Source: a virus. From it: a stretch of DNA of 42,703 bases. The notes beneath the pieces were generated by a model. The model saw only the letters and a program-made list of their open reading frames with translations, searched no databases and was not told the DNA's origin. The stretch covers positions 1-42,703 of IMG/VR virus record IMGVR_UViG_3300020171_000064; one strand, 5' to 3'. Both the position numbers and the translations under genes were made by a program. Below, piece by piece: positions 30,633-36,238 of the stretch (positions within the stretch are counted from its first letter, which is position 1; every line of letters starts with the position of its first letter).

Positions 30633-30656
30633 CTGAAAATATTCTGTTATGTCAAG
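30633..30656 (-). promoter_or_regulatory. Conserved upstream operator/activator element, copy 2
   Basis: The 24-bp block is identical to 15189-15212 in opposite orientation, again exactly 9 nt before the second shared block. It marks the minus-strand cassette as co-regulated with the early operon. Confidence 0.8.
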
Positions 30657-30766
30657 TAGACATTCTTATTAGGGTATAGAGACCTTTCTAGCTATGAAAT
30701 TCCTTAGTGTAGCTACTAAAAACAAGATTTGACAATGTATGATACAATATATGGAAGGGAAATATA

Positions 30767-31342
30767 ATGCCTGAAATAGGTGAGATAAAAAGAGCTAACG
30801 AGATAGGTCATAAAGGCACAAATAATTTTATCTGGCAAGCTTGTGTAGATTGTGGGAAAGAAAGATGGGTCTCATTTCGTAAGGGGAAACCTGTATCTAA
30901 TAGATGTATTTCGTGTGGTCTGAAAGCGAATAATCTCATAGGTGAAAGAAGTAGTAATTGGAAAGGTGGAAGAGAGGTAGACAGAGGATATATCAATGTT
31001 AAGCTTTGTTCTGACGATTTCTTTTTCCCTATGGCTAATTCCAAGGGCTATGTCAGAGAACATCGCTTGGTTTATGCTCAGCATTTGGGAAGATGTCTCC
31101 ACCCGTGGGAAATTGTGCATCATAAGATTGGGAAGTTAAATGAGAAAGGAGAAAAAGACAATAACTTTAGTAATCTAGAACTCACTACTAGAGGGGAACA
31201 CGATAGACTCACGCAAATGGAGCTTAAAATTGATAGGCTGCTCGAAAAACAAAAGGATTTGATGGCACAAATCAAATTGCTACAATGGCACATTCTAGAA
31301 TTACGGGGGAACAAGAATGTTATTGAACAATTGGTTGCTTGA
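30767..31342 (+). CDS. HNH endonuclease with shared N-terminal zinc module, copy B
   Basis: A 191-residue protein. The first 50 residues (MPEIGEIKRANEIGHKGT, IWQACVDCGKERWV, RCISC) are nearly the same as in copy A. An HNH_3-type centre follows (REHRLVYAQHLGRCLHPWEIVHHKIG, then NNFSNLELTTRGEHD), then a coiled-coil end. GAAGGG precedes ATG. Copies A and B are related throughout and probably moved as homing genes. Confidence 0.85.
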   Translation: MPEIGEIKRANEIGHKGTNNFIWQACVDCGKERWVSFRKGKPVSNRCISCGLKANNLIGERSSNWKGGREVDRGYINVKLCSDDFFFPMANSKGYVREHRLVYAQHLGRCLHPWEIVHHKIGKLNEKGEKDNNFSNLELTTRGEHDRLTQMELKIDRLLEKQKDLMAQIKLLQWHILELRGNKNVIEQLVA

Positions 31343-31520
31343 AAGTCTGCAAACTATAAAAAATCTGGCAGATACGGCTGCATTGGCAAAGAATACGGGT
31401 AATGAGAGGCTAATCTTTACGCAGTTAGAATTGCTTTACATGGAAGCCGAACAACTGGTTCAGGATTTTTGCGTGGAGGAGAATGGGCACGCTAACTCCT
31501 TTGGTTTTGTCGATAAATAA
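31317..31520 (+). CDS. Small helical protein, unknown
   Basis: A 67-residue protein (LQTIKNLADTAALAKNTGNERLIFTQLELLYMEAEQL) behind GGGGGA inside the end of the HNH gene. Helical hairpin likely. It directly precedes a holin-like gene. Confidence 0.55.
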   Translation: MLLNNWLLESLQTIKNLADTAALAKNTGNERLIFTQLELLYMEAEQLVQDFCVEENGHANSFGFVDK

Positions 31521-31714
31521 TGGATGGTAAAGTATTTCTGGGTATCACAGCCATAATTTGCTTGGCTATTGTGTCCATCGTAGCTATGTTTTCCCTATCG
31601 GACGCATCAAAGTTAGTTTATGCCGTGGTTGCTGTCATTTCAGGCATTGCGGGTTTTGAATTGAAGCCCGTACTTACTATGCTAAAGAGGCGTTTTGCAA
31701 AAGGAGGTAAATGA
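31520..31714 (+). CDS. Holin-like small membrane protein
   Basis: A 64-residue protein with two membrane spans (GITAIICLAIVSIVAMFSL and LVYAVVAVISGIAGFEL) and a basic C-terminus (KRRFAKGGK), the class II holin layout. No endolysin is recognisable nearby, so lysis is only one possible role. The start overlaps the previous stop (TAATG). Confidence 0.55.
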   Translation: MDGKVFLGITAIICLAIVSIVAMFSLSDASKLVYAVVAVISGIAGFELKPVLTMLKRRFAKGGK

Positions 31715-31986
31715 TAGACACCTTACCTATTTTCAAATGTCCGTATCCTAAATGCCGAGACTTTGACACAGTTCTGTGTGCTTCATGCGTCCATAGCAAC
31801 CTTCAGAGCTATTATGAGCCACGCTCAACTGTATGGCATTATCCTGACCCTCGGTATTTTTACAATCCCTACTATCCTGGCTTTCATTACACTTCTCCTC
31901 CTCAAACAGCAGGGGATTTTTATTATAATCCCAGTCCTACGACATGTGATAGCATGACAAGCGGGAACTCAGCTAACATAATATAG
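31711..31986 (+). CDS. Tyr/Pro-rich protein with Cys-rich start
   Basis: A 91-residue protein behind a perfect AAGGAGG. Residues 10-26 hold four cysteines (CPYPKC, CASC). Residues 35-76 are very rich in Tyr, Pro and Asn (YPDPRYFYNPYYPGFHY), probably extended or disordered. No family is recognised. Another frame (31763-31957) would encode a hydrophobic peptide. Confidence 0.6.
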   Translation: MIDTLPIFKCPYPKCRDFDTVLCASCVHSNLQSYYEPRSTVWHYPDPRYFYNPYYPGFHYTSPPQTAGDFYYNPSPTTCDSMTSGNSANII

Positions 31987-32013
31987 AAGATTAAGTAGGC
32001 ATGGCAGGTAAAA

Positions 32014-32454
32014 TTGGGTGAAGGGAAACATCCAGGCGGCAGACCTAAGAAACTTACAAGACGAGTAGGACGCCCCAAAAGCATTGCATCCGAGGCACGC
32101 AAGAAACTTAAGCCCGAACAAATCGCATTCGCCGAGTGGCTCGCTATTCCTAAAGATGAAAGAGTACCTAAGCTCCAGAAGGAATTTGCTGAGCAGATTG
32201 GCGTAGCTGATATAACCGTCAAGCTATGGAAGCACATCCCTGAAATCTGGATGGTGCGTGACGAGGTTATGGACGCCGCGGGGCGTGAATTAGTTCCTGA
32301 AGCTTTGGCAGCACTTAAGCGTGTATTGAAGTCTGACAGTTCCCAAGCTATCAAGGCAGCTTCGGACATTCTGAGTCGTTACGCGGAGCCTGTCCGCAAG
32401 AGTCCCATTATAGCCACGCTAAAAAATCTCTGGGATGCATATCATCACAATTGA
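32014..32454 (+). CDS. Probable terminase small subunit
   Basis: A 146-residue protein with TTG start. A basic N-terminus (GGRPKKLTRRVGRPKS) is followed by a helix-turn-helix of the type found in phBC6A51-like small terminases (LKPEQIAFAEWLAIP, LQKEFAEQIGVADITVKLWKHIPEIW) and a helical C-terminal part for oligomerisation. It would bind the packaging site and load the large terminase. It lies 3.8 kb from the large subunit gene, an unusual distance. Confidence 0.65.
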   Translation: MGEGKHPGGRPKKLTRRVGRPKSIASEARKKLKPEQIAFAEWLAIPKDERVPKLQKEFAEQIGVADITVKLWKHIPEIWMVRDEVMDAAGRELVPEALAALKRVLKSDSSQAIKAASDILSRYAEPVRKSPIIATLKNLWDAYHHN

Positions 32455-32532
32455 CATTGATATTAGATAAAGGAGCCATGTAAGGCACGCTAGTAAGTTG
32501 ACAAAGTATTTAGCATCCTGTATAATTAAAAT
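32455..32532 (+). promoter_or_regulatory. Gap with consensus promoter, leaderless layout
   Basis: TTGACA 32498-32503, a 17-nt spacer, TATAAT 32521-32526, then 6 nt to ATG 32533. A GCACGC word lies just upstream. Both hexamers match consensus. Confidence 0.85.
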
Positions 32533-33027
32533 ATGGATACTTCAGAAACTTATATAAAGATGTGCGTGAAGGCAGAGGAAATACAGAAGGCATGGAAACC
32601 TCAAGGTGGCGATTATTATCTTCATAATTATAGAAATACAACGGGATTTAGTCGTGAGGCAGAAAAGCAAATTTGGGGGGATGCTGACGAAAAGTGGCAA
32701 ACGATAGAGATTTTATGTTACAAGCCAATGGAGGATAAGGATTGGTTTGTTTCAACTGCTGATGGCCAATCACATGTTACATCGGTAGCTGACCTTGTAA
32801 GACATAATTGTATCTGGCTTCCCCGCGAAGACCAATTACAGGAGATGGTGGGGAATTACGAGAAATGTTGTGATGTAATCTATGAGTATTTAGACGCTGG
32901 GGTAGGTAGTGATATGTCTCCGCTCTGGGAGGTTGGATTAAAATCTTTTAAGCAACTCTGGCTTGCTTTTGTGCAAAAGGAACTTTACAACAAAGTTTGG
33001 AATGGCGATGATTGGAAGGCACGCTAA
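32533..33027 (+). CDS. Unknown 164-residue protein, leaderless
   Basis: An acidic, Trp- and Cys-containing protein (MCVKAEEIQKAWKPQGGDYYL; WLPREDQLQEMVGNYEKC; SFKQLWLAFVQKELY). The WLP..DQLQEM.. segment occurs in uncharacterised phage proteins. No ribosome binding site; a consensus promoter lies 6 nt before ATG. Probably a moron-like gene followed by two coupled membrane peptides. Confidence 0.65.
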   Translation: MDTSETYIKMCVKAEEIQKAWKPQGGDYYLHNYRNTTGFSREAEKQIWGDADEKWQTIEILCYKPMEDKDWFVSTADGQSHVTSVADLVRHNCIWLPREDQLQEMVGNYEKCCDVIYEYLDAGVGSDMSPLWEVGLKSFKQLWLAFVQKELYNKVWNGDDWKAR

Positions 33028-33161
33028 TGAAACGAATAAAACCACACACCATACACGCTGGGGAATCCAATATTCGTAGGACAGTTATCTTTGGACTGGT
33101 ATTGATAGCAGTTCTGCTAGGAGTTATGGCTTGGGGGCTGACCTGGATTGGTAAACCCTGA
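33027..33161 (+). CDS. Single-span membrane microprotein
   Basis: A 44-residue protein with a basic start (MKRIKPH) and one hydrophobic span (VIFGLVLIAVLLGVMAWGL), coupled to the previous stop (TAATGA). Positive-inside topology is likely. Function unknown. Confidence 0.6.
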   Translation: MKRIKPHTIHAGESNIRRTVIFGLVLIAVLLGVMAWGLTWIGKP

Positions 33162-33265
33162 TGAGCACGCTTGCTTTATATTCGTACAGTCTCTTTACGG
33201 CAGTTATCATCTTCGCAGTATTATTTATACTAATGAATCGTTTCCCTCCAACTCATAGATTCTAA
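33161..33265 (+). CDS. Single-span membrane microprotein
   Basis: A 34-residue protein with one span (YSLFTAVIIFAVLFILM) and a basic end, coupled by TGATG to the previous gene. The pair may form one membrane unit. Confidence 0.55.
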   Translation: MSTLALYSYSLFTAVIIFAVLFILMNRFPPTHRF

Positions 33266-33276
33266 GGCAGTCTATA

Positions 33277-33384
33277 ATGAGCACGCGTCAGTCTCTTATA
33301 CCCTCTAATGTTCGTCTTTCGCAGAAAGAGTACATCAGAGTTTTATCCAGTTTCCCCCCGGGGGAATCTTGTCTAATCAATTGA
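33277..33384 (+). CDS. Doubtful 35-codon gene
   Basis: An ATG-started frame (MSTRQSLIPSNVRLSQKEYIRVL) without a good ribosome binding site, lying between the membrane peptides and the HNH gene. The sequence looks protein-like but has no independent support. Confidence 0.3.
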   Translation: MSTRQSLIPSNVRLSQKEYIRVLSSFPPGESCLIN

Positions 33385-33515
33385 TTCCTATTAACCTACC
33401 ATCAGTCTCCCTTTATAAGAGAAATGCAGGGCGGGGAGAGCGGGGAGGCTTGCCTGCTTGCCGAGTGATAAACCCTGGGGTCTTACTTGTTCTCGGAATT
33501 CGACTGAGTATAATA

Positions 33516-33935
33516 ATGCATAATTGTGAATGGTGTGGAAAGGATACTGGTAGATACGGTGGTAACGGACGTTACTATTGTAGCCTTGAATGTAGCCACC
33601 AATCTAGATTATGCAAAACGAAACTTAGGCATAGACACTATTTATATCTCTTTGGCGAAGATGGTAAACGGCACGCTGTAAGAGTTAATAAACGCCCCCG
33701 TCCTGATGCTTGTGAGTTATGTGGCGATGTAGATACTAAACTAAATTACCATCATTGGAATGAAGATAACCCCTCGTTAGGTATGTGGCTATGTACGCCT
33801 TGCCATTTTAATGTAGAAGCCTATGAGCATGGCAAGATAGATAAATATCTGGATTTGAAAATTATGATTGAATCTCAACCAGTTGTTGATAAGGGCGGTG
33901 GCGTGGTGGGGTCTTGCTTGCCCGTCGAACGCTAA
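33516..33935 (+). CDS. HNH endonuclease
   Basis: A 139-residue protein from ATG 33516 (an upstream TTG at 33369 would add 49 residues with little sense). Zinc pairs CEWC and YCSLEC at the start, then CELCGDVDTKLNYHHWNED and WLCTPCHFNVE, an HNH centre of the treble-clef type. A TATAAT lies 1 nt before ATG, with no clear -35. A stand-alone homing-type nuclease. Confidence 0.75.
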   Translation: MHNCEWCGKDTGRYGGNGRYYCSLECSHQSRLCKTKLRHRHYLYLFGEDGKRHAVRVNKRPRPDACELCGDVDTKLNYHHWNEDNPSLGMWLCTPCHFNVEAYEHGKIDKYLDLKIMIESQPVVDKGGGVVGSCLPVER

Positions 33936-34147
33936 ACCTTATTAGCACATATATTCTAAGGGTATAATACCAATACTACTCATACTCTCATAGCTAACTC
34001 CCTTATATAATGCAGGTTATAAATATAGACTTCGCATAACTTAAATAAACTAGCTATGAAACCACACCATGCCCTGTTGGTTCACTCCATAATAGGGGGT
34101 ATACGGTAGTTTATTCACTGGAAACTGAGGAAAGCTGCAGGAATACC

Positions 34148-34173
34148 CTTCTTCAAAAATTGGGAAGTTTTTT
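34148..34173 (+). terminator. Weak rho-independent terminator
   Basis: A 6-bp stem (CTTCTT with GGGAAG, two G-U), an 8-nt loop and six T. It precedes the promoter of HNH gene C, as a stronger terminator precedes the leaderless gene at 14779. Confidence 0.45.
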
Positions 34174-34183
34174 CGTCCTAAAG

Positions 34184-34212
34184 TTGTATAATCCTGAGGA
34201 AGATGATATAAT
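34184..34212 (+). promoter_or_regulatory. Promoter of HNH gene C, leaderless layout
   Basis: TATAAT 34207-34212 stands 6 nt before ATG. A TTGTAT at 34184-34189 is placed 17 nt upstream as a weak -35. Confidence 0.65.
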
Positions 34213-34218
34213 ACATAT

Positions 34219-34905
34219 ATGCCACAGTTAAACGAAATAAGAATAGCGAAGGAGCTAGGTTATAAAGGCACTAATAAAGTTATCTGGTCTGCATGTGAGA
34301 AATGCGGCAAAGAGCGTTGGGTTTTTCTAGTTAAGGGTATAGCGACAGATAGATTTTGTCATCCCTGTCAACGTTACGGAAAGCGAAGATATATTCCAAA
34401 GGAATTTAAGAAATGCGGCTCCTGCCAAAAGATATATCCTTATTCTCTCATTTATTTCAAAAGGCGCAAGTTGATTAAGAGTGGGCTGGGAAATACATGC
34501 CGCCGTTGTGCATCCAAGCAAAAACACGAATACAGAAGAAATAATTTAAAGGCAAGGTTATCGGGTAATATATCCCTCCGAATTTCGCAAACTTTACATG
34601 GCAAAAATGGGCAACACTGGGAATCCCTGGTTGGTTTTACTATAGAGAAATTGATAAAACATTTAGAAAGTCAATTTAAGAATGGTATGAATTGGGATAA
34701 CCATGGAGTGAGAGGATGGCATATTGACCACATAATTCCCATAGCCGCTTTCCATTTCACTTCGCCTGATGATATTGACTTCAAGCGGTGTTGGGGATTA
34801 AGCAATTTACAGCCATTATGGGCAGAAGATAATGTCGCTAAAAGTTCTAAAATTCTGAAACCATTTCAGCCAAGTCTAATCTCTTCTAAAATCGGGGAGT
34901 TTTAA
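34219..34905 (+). CDS. HNH endonuclease with shared N-terminal zinc module, copy C, leaderless
   Basis: A 228-residue protein. Residues 1-52 repeat the module of copies A and B (MPQLNEIRIAKELGYKGTN, IWSACEKCGKERWV, FCHPC). A second zinc pair (CGSC, CRRC) follows, and the C-terminal nuclease is of another HNH type (GWHIDHIIPIAAFHF, then WGLSNLQPLWAEDNVAK). So one DNA-targeting module is joined to two different HNH domains within this genome. Confidence 0.85.
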   Translation: MPQLNEIRIAKELGYKGTNKVIWSACEKCGKERWVFLVKGIATDRFCHPCQRYGKRRYIPKEFKKCGSCQKIYPYSLIYFKRRKLIKSGLGNTCRRCASKQKHEYRRNNLKARLSGNISLRISQTLHGKNGQHWESLVGFTIEKLIKHLESQFKNGMNWDNHGVRGWHIDHIIPIAAFHFTSPDDIDFKRCWGLSNLQPLWAEDNVAKSSKILKPFQPSLISSKIGEF

Positions 34906-34910
34906 ATCAG

Positions 34911-35156
34911 ATGAAGCAAGTCTCACTTTACGATATGCATAAGGCTACCAAAGCTAAAATATTAGAGTGGTTACCATTTGAATTGATATGCGATGGCGAA
35001 GTTATAGCTGTTGTAAATTCCCACGATATGCATACAGCTAAACACGATGTGCACAAAGCTACACACCATGTCGCACAAGCTAACGAAGTTGGCAAGGCGG
35101 ATTTCAAAAAGAGTTTATGCAGGCACGGGTTGATATATTGTTCGATATGCAAATGA
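34911..35156 (+). CDS. His-rich repeat protein with Cys end
   Basis: An 81-residue protein with a periodic His/Ala pattern (SLYDMHKATK, SHDMHTAKHDVHKATHH) and a C-terminal CRHGLIYCSIC. A metal-binding or coiled-coil role is plausible. It overlaps the next gene by 4 nt. Unrecognised. Confidence 0.55.
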   Translation: MKQVSLYDMHKATKAKILEWLPFELICDGEVIAVVNSHDMHTAKHDVHKATHHVAQANEVGKADFKKSLCRHGLIYCSICK

Positions 35157-35362
35157 ACACATTGGTACACATTATCTGCGGTTGCATAACCGTCTTGGCT
35201 GGTTATTTTCTCTATCCGTTATTGGGTATTGGGCTTTGGATTAGCTTTCTGGTTATCGAGGTTTGGGACAAAGAAGAATGGGCGAGTTCAAAGTTTGATT
35301 TTTGGGAGTTTGTTCTGGGGGTGTTCTGCTGCAGCGCGGCGCTTTTGTTTTTAAGGTTTTAG
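35153..35362 (+). CDS. Small membrane protein, two spans
   Basis: A 69-residue protein from 35153 (overlapping stop). Spans at residues 3-35 (LVHIICGCITVLAGYFLYPLL...) and 52-68 (FVLGVFCCSAALLFL). Function unknown. Confidence 0.6.
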   Translation: MNTLVHIICGCITVLAGYFLYPLLGIGLWISFLVIEVWDKEEWASSKFDFWEFVLGVFCCSAALLFLRF

Positions 35363-35369
35363 GAGGGAT

Positions 35370-36098
35370 ATGAATGAAACAGTAAAAGTTGATTACAGAT
35401 TCGGGGACATCTGGGACATTCGGGATTTTATCAACCCACATTTAAACACTGTCTTTCTCAATACGGGTGACAAGCGTGTTGAAGACGTGGCTGCCTTCAT
35501 ACGTGATGAATTCACCTATCCTCTTATAAATGACAATCCCAGCGCTGATGGCCAGCTCAGGCGCTATCACAAGTCGCTCTTCAAATATCATTTCCAGAAG
35601 TGCGTTTATTATATGTGGAGCTTCCCGCAGGAAGTTTTAGCGCAGAAACTTGGAATCTGTATAGACACAGCCAACCTGGCTACAAGTTTGCTTGTTCCTA
35701 ATAATGCGTGGTGTTGTCTGGGTGAGGTAAGAGCCATTGATGGCAATCTTCTCGGACTTCACGCGTGGACGGAATTCCCCTACAAGGGAGAGCCAACCAT
35801 CATGGAAACCACTATCCATAAGCCCGCCAACACCTTGGTGCCCGTAAAAGACGCCTATGATAAGAATAGTAATTGGGCGATAAAGGGCGGGGTATATTAC
35901 GTTGAGCAAGCACGGTACAATAATACGACTTTCCATGGAGATTCGGGCATTGTTGCTGTGATGGGTTTGCCAACAAAAAGAGTGTGGCTGTTTGGCCTTG
36001 AGGAAACAAAACTTTTCCCAGCCAAAAAGTTATATCGAGAGTGGGAACGAGAGGAACGGTGGAAAACAAAATTGCTGGCGGAGGCGTATAGAATATGA
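35370..36098 (+). CDS. Transglutaminase-like cysteine protein
   Basis: A 242-residue protein. The segment KLGICIDTANLATSLL places a Cys (about residue 97) at the start of a helix, followed by GLHAWTEF (His about 131) and TIMETT, the Cys-His-acid order of transglutaminase-like folds. Such proteins occur near packaging genes in some phages; whether it cleaves or cross-links is unknown. GGAGGG precedes ATG. Followed by an overlapping small gene and the terminase. Confidence 0.65.
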   Translation: MNETVKVDYRFGDIWDIRDFINPHLNTVFLNTGDKRVEDVAAFIRDEFTYPLINDNPSADGQLRRYHKSLFKYHFQKCVYYMWSFPQEVLAQKLGICIDTANLATSLLVPNNAWCCLGEVRAIDGNLLGLHAWTEFPYKGEPTIMETTIHKPANTLVPVKDAYDKNSNWAIKGGVYYVEQARYNNTTFHGDSGIVAVMGLPTKRVWLFGLEETKLFPAKKLYREWEREERWKTKLLAEAYRI

Positions 36099-36238
36099 TG
36101 GGTGCTAGAACCTGGAAAGAACTTAAGGAATGGGAGAAGGGGGAAAAGGGTAAAAATAAAGGCCTCGACAAAGCCTTCCCTCTCAGTAAAAAAGAGATTA
36201 CAAAATCCTTGGAATCACAGATTGTGACCTTAAACTGA
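36095..36238 (+). CDS. Small basic protein before the terminase
   Basis: A 47-residue, Lys-rich protein (TWKELKEWEKGEKGKNKG, AFPLSKKEITKSLE). It overlaps the preceding stop and the terminase ATG by 4 and 1 nt, so it is tightly coupled to packaging. It may be an accessory to the terminase. Confidence 0.55.
   Translation: MMGARTWKELKEWEKGEKGKNKGLDKAFPLSKKEITKSLESQIVTLN

Larger units (their letters stand above)
33936..34218. other. AT-rich non-coding stretch before HNH gene C
   Basis: No gene is visible. It contains several TATA-rich words, a possible GGGTAT/ATACCC long-range stem (34099/34143), a weak terminator and the promoter described separately. HNH genes sometimes travel with upstream structured RNA, so the region deserves a covariance look. 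Confidence 0.35.

Noticed and set aside
30729-30748. Leaderless-type promoter before the HNH gene at 30767
   Set aside because: TTGACA and TACAAT are only 8 nt apart, and ATG has a GAAGGG site, so the layout of the six leaderless genes is not met.
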